The notes: generated by a model from the letters alone, not told the origin. Shown: positions 33,045 through 42,452, numbered from the stretch's first letter. The stretch is 64,000 nt of DNA from Flavobacteriaceae bacterium UBA5534 (GCA_002426015.1 DINS01000008.1:227218-291217); one strand, 5' to 3'. Program-made: numbers and translations.

Positions 33045-35279
33045 TTAAAATCGATACGTGATACTTCCTCTTATAAAAAAAGGTGTTCCTGGTGTAAAAT
33101 GAATTTCCTCAACAGAGTTTACTTCATTTTGCAATCGAGATTCAGTAGCAAATTGGGTCTCGTTCCAATCGACATCAAATAAGTTTTCTATAACAACACC
33201 TAAAGTGATGTGATTAAAACTATAGTTCACATTAAAATCAGTGACAAAATAACCTTCTGCTACAATACTATTATCTTCATTGGCTGGCCTATCGTCAATA
33301 TATCTATATCGCAATCCACCAGAAAATCCATCTAGATTATTAATCGACAGTCCTCCTGCCATAGTAAAATCTGGTGCTAAAGGAATATAGTTTTGACCTT
33401 CTGGGTCTTCTTTGCTCCTGGCATGAGTCAAGGTCATATCTGAATCCAAAAACAACCAATCGTTAAATTGATATCTAAATCCGAAGTCAAGACCATAGCG
33501 CTCTGTTTTGCCGCTTGGCTCCACGATGCCAGCATCACCTACATACACAAATTCTTGTTCTAAAAAAAGGTACCACAGCGTTGTATTAACTACTAGTCTA
33601 GGTACTGGTTTCCATATATCTCCTAAATCGACACCATAGGCACGTGGTAAAACATCTTTCCCGTTTTGTGCAACCACCACACGAGTATCATTAGAGTGAA
33701 ATCCGATTCCTGATTTTAGGAACACTTGATAATTGTCCTTTACGTCCCAGAAAAAATTCAATTTTGGACTTATAATTGTTTTTGTTTCTGACAAAGGTTG
33801 GTATTCGGTTTGAAGCTTGTCATTATATAAAAACTTAAAATAGTCCAATCGCAATGCTGGAGCAATTCTAAATTTTCCAAGTTCGAACTCGGCATTCACA
33901 AAACCATTAACATTGGTTTCATTTATATCTCCCAACTGAACATTTTCAATGACTGTACTTCTATTTAACGTTTTTGACAGTTCAATATCATTCACAACAT
34001 CATGTCTAAAACCCATGCCTGTGGTCAACCTCAAAGGTGTTGATCCAAGATGTGTTTCATTAAGAATTTTTGTGTTCAGCCCAAAAATTTGTCGGTCTTC
34101 CTTTTGATGGATTTGGTCACCATTGACAGGGTCTTCTAAAAAAAAGGTGAAATTAGAATACAAATCAAAAGCATAATGCGAATAGTAAGCATTGACACTA
34201 AAATTGGTATTATCTTTTATATATTTATTGTATTCGACATTCAAATTGGTACGTTCGGTATTACCTCCTTCGGTAGCATCAATTGCACCAAATCTTGATA
34301 TAGATCCGTTATCAACCGAACGTTGTGGAATTTGCCCTGAAGCATCCCATCGGCTTGTAAAATGTGACGCTGTTAGCGTTAATTTATCATTGCTTGGTAA
34401 ATATGATACATACTTTCCAAATAGATTCAATCGGTTAAAATTCTGTGGTGAAACATAAGGCCCATTATTGGCCAAATACTCTACAGCGACATAAGCGTTT
34501 TGATTTTTAACATTATCCAATAGATTGAACATTCCCAAGGTTCTCAAATTATCAAACTGTCCTAATGTAAAAGTCACAGAACTTTCTTTTAAATAATCTC
34601 TTGTTGAAAAATCTACATAACCTGCAGTTGCAAAATCGCCATGGTTTGCGTAATGAGGTCCTTTACCAAAGTCAACTTTACTAACCGTTTCTGGAATTAC
34701 AAAATGCAAATCGCTATAGCCTTGACCATGCGCATGCGATACCATATTTACTGGTATTCCATCCACTGACAAAGAAATATCTGTACCATGGTCTATATCA
34801 AATCCTCGTAAGAAAATTTGTTCGGCCTTTCCGCCTCCTGCATGCTGACCTATAATCAGTCCTGGCACTTTTCGTAAAGCCTCTTGGGAAGAATTTATGG
34901 GATTAGTATTCAAATCTAATCGTGCAATGGTGCTTACTGCATTTAATTCTTCAGTGATGACCATCTCATCCAACTGGAAAATTTTTTCCGTCAGAGTAAT
35001 GCTTATGCCATCATTAAAATCGATTGTTTTCAATACGACTGTTTTAGTTTCATATCCAAGTAAAACCACTCTCAAAGTATCACCTACTTTATTGTTCTCA
35101 ATAATAAACAAACCGTTTTCCAATGTATGGGAATGGCTTTGGCTATTGATGTTATACACATATGCAGCTTCTAACGGATAGTTGTCGATATCGACAATTT
35201 TACCTTTAATCTTTTGAGCTTGCACAGAACATAGACTACCGAGCACTATTGAAAGTGTTATAAAAAATATCCGTTTCAT
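33045..35279 (-). CDS. TonB-dependent receptor with carboxypeptidase-regulatory-like N-terminal domain
   Basis: The 744-residue outer-membrane protein has a signal peptide, a CarboxypepD-reg-like domain (about residues 23-105, 'IKGKIVDIDNYPLEAAYVYN'), a TonB plug ('STIARLDLNTNPINSSQEAL', 'IFLRGFDIDHGTDISLSVDG') and a beta-barrel ending in '...IRGSITYRF'. The plug has a His-rich patch ('MVSHAHGQGYSDLHF'). The substrate is unknown. It lies 13 bp downstream of a TPR lipoprotein gene in the same direction. Confidence 0.92.
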   Translation of the reverse strand: MKRIFFITLSIVLGSLCSVQAQKIKGKIVDIDNYPLEAAYVYNINSQSHSHTLENGLFIIENNKVGDTLRVVLLGYETKTVVLKTIDFNDGISITLTEKIFQLDEMVITEELNAVSTIARLDLNTNPINSSQEALRKVPGLIIGQHAGGGKAEQIFLRGFDIDHGTDISLSVDGIPVNMVSHAHGQGYSDLHFVIPETVSKVDFGKGPHYANHGDFATAGYVDFSTRDYLKESSVTFTLGQFDNLRTLGMFNLLDNVKNQNAYVAVEYLANNGPYVSPQNFNRLNLFGKYVSYLPSNDKLTLTASHFTSRWDASGQIPQRSVDNGSISRFGAIDATEGGNTERTNLNVEYNKYIKDNTNFSVNAYYSHYAFDLYSNFTFFLEDPVNGDQIHQKEDRQIFGLNTKILNETHLGSTPLRLTTGMGFRHDVVNDIELSKTLNRSTVIENVQLGDINETNVNGFVNAEFELGKFRIAPALRLDYFKFLYNDKLQTEYQPLSETKTIISPKLNFFWDVKDNYQVFLKSGIGFHSNDTRVVVAQNGKDVLPRAYGVDLGDIWKPVPRLVVNTTLWYLFLEQEFVYVGDAGIVEPSGKTERYGLDFGFRYQFNDWLFLDSDMTLTHARSKEDPEGQNYIPLAPDFTMAGGLSINNLDGFSGGLRYRYIDDRPANEDNSIVAEGYFVTDFNVNYSFNHITLGVVIENLFDVDWNETQFATESRLQNEVNSVEEIHFTPGTPFFIRGSITYRF

Positions 35280-35292
35280 ACCTATTGGTTTA

Positions 35293-36585
35293 CTAAATTT
35301 GATTCACTTTTTTAGCCACCAATGGTCCTAATTCGTATGAACTTTCCATAAGTTCTTTTTTGAGCTCGTTTGCTTCTTTGGTTTTTCCAGCTGCTTTATA
35401 AATCTCGGCACTATGGTATAATGCTTTAGGCTCAAAAGTATGTCCAATAATATGCTGTTCTACAATGCGCAAGGCCTCATCAATGTTTCCATTAGTATAG
35501 TAAGCCCAAGCCAATAATTCATACGATTGAGGTGTTGGCCTATGCTCAACTTCTATCTTTGCAAGAGCAAGAGCTTCTTCTATTTTTCTGTTTTCGCCAG
35601 TATATAAAAACACGTTATACTTGTTGTACATATCACCATACAAGGTGTCGGCAACTGCATTTTCATACAATTTTAATTGCTCATTTTTAGAAGCTACATC
35701 ACCTTTAAATTCAAATATTTCGGCTTTTAATAAGTAGTAATCTGGAGCGTGGTAAGATTGAGTTACAGAATTCAAAATACGCAAAGCTTCGTCTGAGTTT
35801 TTCTCGTGTGAATAAACGATCCAAGCGATTCCTTTTTTTGCATAGGCATCATTTGGGTCAATTTGGAGTGCTTTCAAATAATGCTTATAAGATGCTTCAA
35901 TATCACCTGCATGACCATAAAAATCAGCTAGATTAGTGTAAGTCCATTGTTTGATACTCGGCAGATTGGAAGATTCGGCAATGTCTTGAGCCTTTTCCAA
36001 ATATTTAATGGCAGCATCCAAATTACCTTGATGGTCACTCCATTTTGCCAAACGTATGAGGTAATCGAAGTCTGACATATTTTCAATTTTTTGAAGGTAA
36101 GCTTTTGCTAAATCGTAATTTCCCAATTCTAAATGCACATCAAACAGCATTTTTTGAATATCCGATAAACGATCACCAATAAGCTCTGCTTTTGTCAATA
36201 ATCCCAAAGCTTCTTTAAAACGATGTTGCGATATATAATTGACTGATAGGCTCATCAAAGTTCCTGGACTTTGATAATTGGTCATTTCATTGGACTTTAT
36301 AAGATTTTTCTCAGCCTGTCTCAAATAGTCTATTTTTCCTGTCGCAGAAAATAAGTGAGAATAAGACGCTGCAATTTTGTTTAAATATGGAAACTGATTA
36401 GGCTGATTTTCAAATTTATTCGTCCAGAACTCATTATCCTTCTGTACGTATTGCAGCGTTTTGTTCTCTGATAATTCTAAATATGCCTGATAATCATTGG
36501 TATCAGTAACCTGTTTTGTTGTTGTATTGCAACTACTTACTATACACAGTAAGCAGAAGAGCGATATATATTTTAGTGAGTTCAT
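35293..36585 (-). CDS. TPR-repeat lipoprotein
   Basis: The 430-residue lipoprotein (Cys19 in 'CIVSSC') is built almost entirely of TPR-like helix pairs ('SYKHYLKALQIDPNDAYAKK', 'QSYELLAWAYYTNGNIDEAL'). TPR proteins scaffold other proteins. Its position 13 bp before the TonB receptor gene suggests an accessory role for that receptor, though no target is known. Confidence 0.88.
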   Translation of the reverse strand: MNSLKYISLFCLLCIVSSCNTTTKQVTDTNDYQAYLELSENKTLQYVQKDNEFWTNKFENQPNQFPYLNKIAASYSHLFSATGKIDYLRQAEKNLIKSNEMTNYQSPGTLMSLSVNYISQHRFKEALGLLTKAELIGDRLSDIQKMLFDVHLELGNYDLAKAYLQKIENMSDFDYLIRLAKWSDHQGNLDAAIKYLEKAQDIAESSNLPSIKQWTYTNLADFYGHAGDIEASYKHYLKALQIDPNDAYAKKGIAWIVYSHEKNSDEALRILNSVTQSYHAPDYYLLKAEIFEFKGDVASKNEQLKLYENAVADTLYGDMYNKYNVFLYTGENRKIEEALALAKIEVEHRPTPQSYELLAWAYYTNGNIDEALRIVEQHIIGHTFEPKALYHSAEIYKAAGKTKEANELKKELMESSYELGPLVAKKVNQI

Positions 36586-36627
36586 TGTTGAGTGTGTTTT
36601 TTATGCTTTTTGTTTTTTTATAAAAAC

Positions 36628-36657
36628 CCTGAAGTAAGTTTACAACATACTTCAGGG
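36628..36657 (-). terminator. Terminator between the DUF4331 pair and the TPR/TonB genes
   Basis: CCCTGAAGTA (36628-36637) and TACTTCAGGG (36648-36657) form a perfect 10-bp stem. On the minus strand a T-rich tract follows. Because the TPR gene lies just downstream, it may act as an attenuator and not a full stop. Confidence 0.8.
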
Positions 36658-36669
36658 CCTAAATTTATA

Positions 36670-37233
36670 CTACCAAGGCGAAGCCAAGTAAGGGAACGAT
36701 GTCAAGAATGGTTTGTCATTGGCATCGACATGGTCATCAGAAAATGCTGGATTTTCCGAAAAATCTTCACCACCAAATATCAAAAGTAGTTCTACTGTAA
36801 TCACATCATCTGCCAAACGACGTCCTGATAACGTGTTAGCTGGATTACCATCATAAAATGTAGTGGTTCCATCTAAAGACACATTAAGCACATCTGTTGC
36901 TAAAAATCCAGAAAATTGAGCTGAAGTTAAACCAAGTGCATTGGCATCGGTCGGTGTGTTATACGCTGGACTCAATGCTTCCAAGTTTGTTTGGAACATC
37001 GCTTGAAACGCTGCATTTTGTTGCGAAGGTATCGTCGTATTAAACGTATTTTTACTTCCAGCCGACACAAAAACCGTGTTTACTGCTGGTCGTCCCATTT
37101 GATCTTCTTGCATATAAGTACCACTAAAGTTAGGACCAGTTGGGCCTGTTGGTGCATCATCATCACTACAGTTATAAGCTGTTAGCGAAATTAAAACTGC
37201 TATTGCTGTTATTTTTATGTTATTAAATTTCAT
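36670..37233 (-). CDS. DUF4331-family lipoprotein, C-terminal-half type
   Basis: The 187-residue lipoprotein (Cys22 in 'LTAYNC') begins with an acidic DDDAPTGPTGP linker and carries the C-terminal half of the DUF4331 fold ('FSGFLATDVLNVSLDGTT', 'LSGRRLADDVITVELLLIFG', ending 'TSFPYLASPW'). Its upstream neighbour carries the N-terminal half with its own signal peptide. The two are separated by 18 bp. The pair therefore looks like a naturally divided DUF4331 protein. Function is unknown. Confidence 0.83.
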   Translation of the reverse strand: MKFNNIKITAIAVLISLTAYNCSDDDAPTGPTGPNFSGTYMQEDQMGRPAVNTVFVSAGSKNTFNTTIPSQQNAAFQAMFQTNLEALSPAYNTPTDANALGLTSAQFSGFLATDVLNVSLDGTTTFYDGNPANTLSGRRLADDVITVELLLIFGGEDFSENPAFSDDHVDANDKPFLTSFPYLASPW

Positions 37234-37251
37234 AATTAAAGTTTTTAAAGG

Positions 37252-37905
37252 TTATTGTTTTCTTTTTGATTCAACCCAAGTGTTGATAGTTCCAGTACCA
37301 CCAATCATTGATTTTGGCACTTCTACAACAATTGACATTACATTCGATCCTGCAAAAGTGTCTGTTCCTGGATTGTTGAATCCTGAAGCTGTTCCTCCTA
37401 TAATGGCGCTGTACTGCCCGAAATCGAAGAAAAATGGGTCATCACGTGGACCAGCAAAAAAGCTCATTCCTGCATTATTTGCTACAATAGCACTGGCGCT
37501 ATTATAAGGTGTAATATCAACAACATTAGGAGCAACTCCAGTTAAAAAAGTACTGCTCAACCCTGTCTGGCCTGGAGCTGCTGGACCGAAGAAATACATT
37601 TTTCCATCTCTTGCTGCTGCTTGAATTACCAAATCTTCTACATTGTCACCAGTTGTGTCGATGTTAAATTCGATCATCGTGTTTTCATCAAATGCTGCAT
37701 TTGCTGTAGCTGAAGGCCCTAACAAACCTTGTACATTGGCAACAAACACCAAGTTGCTTGTGTTTTCACCTTGAAAGGCATAAAAGTCTGTGATATCATT
37801 TGTACCACCAGTAACTGCAGGAGCATCGATGTGGTCAGCTGCAATTGTGAAGAACCCTGCAATTGCAATAACTGCGATTCCTAAATAAATTTTTGATCTT
37901 TTCAT
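37252..37905 (-). CDS. DUF4331-family secreted protein, N-terminal-half type
   Basis: The 217-residue protein has a signal peptide ('YLGIAVIAIAGFFTIAA') and the DUF4331 N-terminal signature 'DHIDAPAVTGGTNDITDFYAF'. It ends after 'VVEVPKSMIGG...NTWVESKRKQ', where full-length family members continue into the half found in the next gene. Asp/His-rich motifs suggest metal binding. It is divergent from the LETM1-like gene. Confidence 0.87.
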   Translation of the reverse strand: MKRSKIYLGIAVIAIAGFFTIAADHIDAPAVTGGTNDITDFYAFQGENTSNLVFVANVQGLLGPSATANAAFDENTMIEFNIDTTGDNVEDLVIQAAARDGKMYFFGPAAPGQTGLSSTFLTGVAPNVVDITPYNSASAIVANNAGMSFFAGPRDDPFFFDFGQYSAIIGGTASGFNNPGTDTFAGSNVMSIVVEVPKSMIGGTGTINTWVESKRKQ

Positions 37906-38004
37906 AATAATGAGATTTTTGTTAATTATTAAATTTGTCTCTGCACTACCTACGGAAAAATCTAGAAGGCGGTTTTGTTAAAGTTTTGTTAATGAAAAAT
38001 AATG

Positions 38005-38032
38005 TTGGTTTTGAGATTAAAAATTATCTTTG
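38005..38032 (+). promoter_or_regulatory. Bacteroidota-type promoter for the LETM1-like gene
   Basis: TTGG at 38005-38008 and a consensus -7 box TATCTTTG at 38025-38032 are separated by 16 bp. The box overlaps an upstream TTG that could be mistaken for a start codon. Transcription near 38036 gives a leader of about 15 nt before the ATG at 38051. Confidence 0.65.
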
Positions 38033-38050
38033 CAACCAAATACAATAACC

Positions 38051-39223
38051 ATGAATCCTTCTGCTAGTGGCTGGATAAAAAAATTACTTAAAGTTGTTTC
38101 TGAAGACGACGCTTTTGTATCGCTTCCTGTCAAAACATTTTATAGTGAATTAAAAAAAAGCGGATTCATCTATGGAAGTAATGTTGCTGTAGTCAACAAT
38201 GCTGTTGAGAAAGGCGATTTGACCGACGAGGAACTTTCTAAAGTAAATTTGCTCTTGACGTTCTATTACTTTTACAAGCAAAAGCCTAATCAGGAGAAGT
38301 TTGTAGATAGTGTGGTCAGTTTTTACAGTTTTATCAATAAAAGCAAAACATCTATCTTCGATTCGCTTTTAGGTAAAAAGAAGTCCAGTGCTTTATTGGA
38401 AGACATCATCAACAAGCGCGTACATATTGACGACAATATATTCACAAAGAATTTTAATTATTTTATAACAAACGCTTTATTATTTGTTGATGTATTAGCA
38501 TATCAGAAATTTATAAGAACGCATAAGGTTTCTGAAACTTACTTACAGCAATTTGAAGCTGTCATAGAAACCATTGCCATTGAAGTCTTTGAGTCTAAAC
38601 ATGAAAAAAGCAAATATGACGACAGTTTAATTCGCTTATTTGAAGCCTCTAAACGATACAACAGTAAATCGTCATTAACTTACAAAGGAGCCGTTTTAAG
38701 CGTAAAACAGCCTCTGGAAAAACAGTATTTAGTTGATATTGCCTGTATGGCATCATGGAGTGATAAAGTCATCGATAAGGAAGAACTCGATTTTTTAATC
38801 AAACTTTCCAATGATTTACACCTTAATGATAGCATCATAAAACAGTCGATTGCTGACGTCAATACTTTTTACACAGTCAATGAAAACAACATCGCTTTAT
38901 TGGGATCAAAAAACATGGTCCAAAGTTTTTATGACAACTCTAGTAAAATGGTAAGTAAACTCATTAGTAGGAATAGTAAACGACTGCTGAAAGAGTTGAG
39001 AGAAAGTAAAGAATTGATGGTACTGTTAAAACAATCAACTTACCGAGAGCTTACAGATGACGAAAAAAGAGATATGCAAGATCAGCTTTTGGATATTTTT
39101 AAATCGATACCAAGTTTGGCCATTTTCATGCTTCCTGGAGGCGCCATCTTATTGCCATTGTTTGTGAAATTCATCCCAAAGATGTTGCCTTCTGCTTTTG
39201 ACGAGAACAGAATTGAAGATTAA
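38051..39223 (+). CDS. LETM1-related protein with TerB-like region
   Basis: I chose the ATG at 38051 (MNPSASGWIKK) because an upstream TTG at 38030 lies inside the -7 promoter box. The 390-residue protein is largely helical. Residues about 220-290 look TerB-like ('YLVDIACMASWSDKVIDKEE'). The C terminus has the LETM1 signature 'SIPSLAIFMLPGGAILLPLF' followed by 'FIPKMLPSAF'. Mitochondrial LETM1 proteins affect cation exchange; bacterial roles are unknown. Its stop overlaps the stop of the convergent LytTR gene by 4 bp. Confidence 0.85.
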   Translation: MNPSASGWIKKLLKVVSEDDAFVSLPVKTFYSELKKSGFIYGSNVAVVNNAVEKGDLTDEELSKVNLLLTFYYFYKQKPNQEKFVDSVVSFYSFINKSKTSIFDSLLGKKKSSALLEDIINKRVHIDDNIFTKNFNYFITNALLFVDVLAYQKFIRTHKVSETYLQQFEAVIETIAIEVFESKHEKSKYDDSLIRLFEASKRYNSKSSLTYKGAVLSVKQPLEKQYLVDIACMASWSDKVIDKEELDFLIKLSNDLHLNDSIIKQSIADVNTFYTVNENNIALLGSKNMVQSFYDNSSKMVSKLISRNSKRLLKELRESKELMVLLKQSTYRELTDDEKRDMQDQLLDIFKSIPSLAIFMLPGGAILLPLFVKFIPKMLPSAFDENRIED

Positions 39224-39978
39224 TTCTCAAGCCAATCCTTAAAATCCTTAACACGCTCCCTAGCAACAATAATGTCTTGTTCATTAAAGGTATTGAGCTT
39301 TATTTGAAGTCGTGAGTTGGTGTAACTTATCATATCTTTTATGGCATTGATATTGACAAAAAACTTACGGCTGACCCTAAAAAAAGTTTGAGGTTCTAAT
39401 TCGGCCTCTATTTGCTCTAAAGTATTATCCAACAAGTAGTTTCTTCCTTCGTTTGTAAAAGCATAAGTGCCTTTGTTCTCGCTGTAAAAACACTCTATAT
39501 CTTCGCTATTGATGAGTTTAAGGTGTTGGCCAACCTTTACTGAAAACCGCTTTTTGTACTCGCGCTCAAAGGGGTTGACCAATAACTTCTTGATATCATC
39601 AAAATCTAACGTTACCGATTTTTTTGATGGCACTCTATCATTATATTTTGCAACGGCCTTTTTTAAGTCATCATCATCTATAGGTTTCAATAAATAGTCA
39701 ATACTATTGAGTTTGAAGGCTTGCAATGCATATTCATCATAAGCAGTCGTGAAGATCACAGACGATTTGATATCAACGGTTTCAAAAATCTCAAATGAAA
39801 GCCCATCACTCAATTGGATATCTAAAAATATAAGATCTGGATGCTCATTGTTTTGAAACCATTCAATCGATTCCTCAACCGAATGTAAGAGGACTTCTGT
39901 TTCCATATTCATATTTGCTAACATACGCTGCAAGCGTCTAGCCGATGGTTTTTCGTCTTCTATGATGATAATGTTCAT
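39220..39978 (-). CDS. LytTR-type response regulator
   Basis: The 252-residue protein has a receiver domain (about residues 1-120) with phospho-acceptor D53 ('LIFLDIQLSDG') and K105 context ('DYLLKPIDDDDLKKA'), and a LytTR DNA-binding domain (about 145-250, 'FFRVSRKFFVNINAIKDMIS'). It lies downstream of the 2TM and histidine kinase genes and is the kinase's likely partner. Confidence 0.95.
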   Translation of the reverse strand: MNIIIIEDEKPSARRLQRMLANMNMETEVLLHSVEESIEWFQNNEHPDLIFLDIQLSDGLSFEIFETVDIKSSVIFTTAYDEYALQAFKLNSIDYLLKPIDDDDLKKAVAKYNDRVPSKKSVTLDFDDIKKLLVNPFEREYKKRFSVKVGQHLKLINSEDIECFYSENKGTYAFTNEGRNYLLDNTLEQIEAELEPQTFFRVSRKFFVNINAIKDMISYTNSRLQIKLNTFNEQDIIVARERVKDFKDWLEN

Positions 39979-40071
39979 TTTTTGGTGGTTAGTGATTAGT
40001 GATTAGTTCAAAATTATTCATTGTCAATTGTCAATTGTATAAAGACTGCGACTGAACATTGATGGCTAACT

Positions 40072-40386
40072 TCATTCCCATCGATTGTTCTTCTGTTTAT
40101 CCATGTATTCCTTTATTTTTCGCTCTTCCCAATTTTTTCCTAGAATAAAATCTGGCAAAAACACGCTCATTCCATGTGCCAACAGACCAATTCCCCAAGA
40201 GCCAAGCGTTATAAAATTTTGCCATTGAAAATAACTTTCTCCAGGGCCTAGATTCTGAACATTGATAACCACAATCATTAAATTAACAACGATGTACACC
40301 AATAAATGTGTATAAAAACCTTTGATTCTCTTGACCTTCTTGGCCGCTCGTTCATATTTGTCGTTTTCTATAAATTTGTTATCCAT
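40072..40386 (-). CDS. Stand-alone 2TM domain membrane protein
   Basis: The 104-residue protein starts at ATG 40386 (MDNKFIEND), overlapping the kinase stop codon by 1 bp; a TTG would add three residues. It contains two membrane helices within a 2TM domain ('KRIKGFYTHLLVYIVVNLMI', 'SWGIGLLAHGMSVFL') and the motif 'GKNWEERKIKEYM'. The same domain is fused to the upstream histidine kinase, so the two probably interact. Confidence 0.92.
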   Translation of the reverse strand: MDNKFIENDKYERAAKKVKRIKGFYTHLLVYIVVNLMIVVINVQNLGPGESYFQWQNFITLGSWGIGLLAHGMSVFLPDFILGKNWEERKIKEYMDKQKNNRWE

Positions 40387-41717
40387 TAGTTCCAAGTGTT
40401 AGTGCGTTCTTCCTGTTCCATAATCTCTCTTATCTTTCGTTCTTCCCACGATTTTCCGTAACCGAAAACGCCGAAAGCGTGAAAGACAATACCCATTCCC
40501 CATCCTAGCATCGGGAACCAAAACCATTGAAAGCTCCATGAGGTTTGATAGTTAATAAATGCCAGAAATGGTATGACAAGGCAATAGGATAATAAGTTCC
40601 CATAAAAACCTTTGATTTCTTCGACTCGCTTTTTTGCTTTGTAATAAGCATTTTCTTGATTATTGTACTTTTGAATTTCCATGATTGATACTTGTTTAGT
40701 AAGCATTGGTATTGCCACTGCAAAACGGTCTGCTTGTTGATTGATGTTTACTTTTTTATTTGTTAATAATTCGTAGCGCTGTTTGATGTTCTCCAATCCT
40801 ACACCACTACTCTTCTTCACGATGGCTTTGGTTTGAAGATTGTTTTCCACAACCAAATTACCGTCCGATTCATATATTTTAATGTGCAATGGTTTGCTTG
40901 TGGTTACTGTGTTATGTTTCACTGCATTTTCTAACAGCAACTGTAATGATAATGGTACCACTTTGCTTTCTGGGTCGTTTGCTTTTTCTGGGATTTCAAA
41001 AATAATACTGTCTTCAAATCGCATTTTTAAAAGTGACATATAAGTACGGGCAAAATCCAGTTCTTCATCCACACTCACCAAGTCCTTGTTTTTTTGTTCC
41101 AAAACATAACGGTACACTTTAGATAAGGATGTCGTAAACTTTTGGGCACTGTCTGGGTTTTCTTCAATGAGACTGGTCAAAACATTCAAACTATTGAATA
41201 GAAAATGTGGGTCTAATTGATTTTTTAAAGCATCAAACTTGGCACTTGCAGTGCCAGCAATGACTTTTTGCTCTTTGATTTTGTTTTTTTGATAGCGATT
41301 ATAAAAATAGATGACATGAAAAACCGAAACAATCGTAAGTGTAATCCACAAACCAAATGAGTACCCTTTCCAAGATTCTTTTTCGATGAAGGTGCTAAAA
41401 TCTATATTATAAATAACGGTTGATGTAAAAAGTCGCAACAAAAAGATGCCAACCAAGGTTATAATAGTCGATCCAATAATGCCTAAAATGACTCTTTTTA
41501 TAGTATCACCTTGATTCCATTTTCTTCTTTCCATATAATCAAAAAAAGCCATATTGGAATATCCCAAAACAAAAGCATACAATTGATAAAATCCGAAGTC
41601 AATCAAAAAATCATTAACCGTTTTGTAGTCAAATCCTTCAGAAATAAAGTTCCCAATAAGGTAAACCAGTGTTCCAATAATTAAGGTAATGATGATATTT
41701 TTTGTGTTCTTTGACAT
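40386..41717 (-). CDS. Sensor histidine kinase (LytS/YehU type) with C-terminal 2TM domain
   Basis: The 443-residue protein has four membrane helices (about residues 8-140), a His_kinase domain with phospho-acceptor H171 ('LDPHFLFNSLNVLTSL'), an ATPase region with 'VVPLSLQLLLENAVKHNTVT', and a C-terminal 2TM domain (about 350-443, 'SYCLVIPFLAFINY', 'GKSWEERKIREIM'). No periplasmic sensor is obvious. It is translationally coupled to the stand-alone 2TM gene and, with the LytTR regulator, forms a three-gene unit. Confidence 0.92.
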   Translation of the reverse strand: MSKNTKNIIITLIIGTLVYLIGNFISEGFDYKTVNDFLIDFGFYQLYAFVLGYSNMAFFDYMERRKWNQGDTIKRVILGIIGSTIITLVGIFLLRLFTSTVIYNIDFSTFIEKESWKGYSFGLWITLTIVSVFHVIYFYNRYQKNKIKEQKVIAGTASAKFDALKNQLDPHFLFNSLNVLTSLIEENPDSAQKFTTSLSKVYRYVLEQKNKDLVSVDEELDFARTYMSLLKMRFEDSIIFEIPEKANDPESKVVPLSLQLLLENAVKHNTVTTSKPLHIKIYESDGNLVVENNLQTKAIVKKSSGVGLENIKQRYELLTNKKVNINQQADRFAVAIPMLTKQVSIMEIQKYNNQENAYYKAKKRVEEIKGFYGNLLSYCLVIPFLAFINYQTSWSFQWFWFPMLGWGMGIVFHAFGVFGYGKSWEERKIREIMEQEERTNTWN

Positions 41718-41736
41718 GGATTTTAGTTTCTATGTA

Positions 41737-42360
41737 TTACTCTTCGCAAGACTTTAATACGTGTTCGGCACGATCTTTTCCCCAATTTGGTGAAAATGCT
41801 GTTTCTGGTTTAAAGTTAACAAAAAGTTCAATAGCCTTTTCGACATCTTTACAATAGGGTTTGGTATCCTGACCAAAATAACGAGCACTTCCCATATTCC
41901 ATTCTGCTTTACTGAAAACCACTCTTGGATTGTTAGGGGCCAATTTTGAAGCAGTGTTGTAAAGTTCAGTGATTTTTGCAGAATATTTCATTCCATAGGT
42001 CATACCATCAAAAGCAACCCAATTGGTCAACACATGTGCTTGTAGCACTATCAGTTCTGGATTGTCCTTACTGATGCTCATTGCAGTATTCAAGTATTCT
42101 TGGGCCTTGTCCAATTGTGCTTTTACTTTATTGGCATCTTTTTCTTCCCACGTTTTTAAACTGTTCATTTGAGCTACATAATAACTAGGCAACCATTCAT
42201 TTGGTTCAGCAGCTGCTATGCGTTCAAATAACTGTTCGGCTTCTGTCCAATTGTTGTTTTCCCAAAGGCCAAATGCTTTTTGCATGCCTTTTTCATAATT
42301 GGTTTGTGCATTGGCAACTACAGAAACCAATAATGATGCAATAATGATTAAATGTTTCAT
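41737..42360 (-). CDS. Secreted TPR-like protein
   Basis: The 207-residue product has a signal peptide (MKHLIIIASLLVSVVANAQ) and helical repeats resembling TPRs ('GLWENNNWTEAEQLFERIAA', 'AQEYLNTAMSISKDNPELIV'). It lies 19 bp upstream of the histidine kinase gene on the same strand and could be part of that operon. No enzymatic motif is visible. Confidence 0.82.
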   Translation of the reverse strand: MKHLIIIASLLVSVVANAQTNYEKGMQKAFGLWENNNWTEAEQLFERIAAAEPNEWLPSYYVAQMNSLKTWEEKDANKVKAQLDKAQEYLNTAMSISKDNPELIVLQAHVLTNWVAFDGMTYGMKYSAKITELYNTASKLAPNNPRVVFSKAEWNMGSARYFGQDTKPYCKDVEKAIELFVNFKPETAFSPNWGKDRAEHVLKSCEE

Positions 42361-42452
42361 CTCTAATACATATTTTTTTCAACGGTCAGATACATGCCCA
42401 AGAGCATCTTTAGGTTGGTTAATGATTTTTGAATATGGGCATTTCATTTTGA

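Noticed and set aside
36670..37905. DUF4331 genes as one gene broken by a frameshift
   Set aside because: Each half has its own start codon and export signal and the 18-bp gap is a normal intergenic distance, so a natural split is more likely.
38030..38050. TTG start for the LETM1-like protein
   Set aside because: The TTG is part of the consensus -7 box TATCTTTG; the ATG at 38051 is downstream of the expected transcription start.
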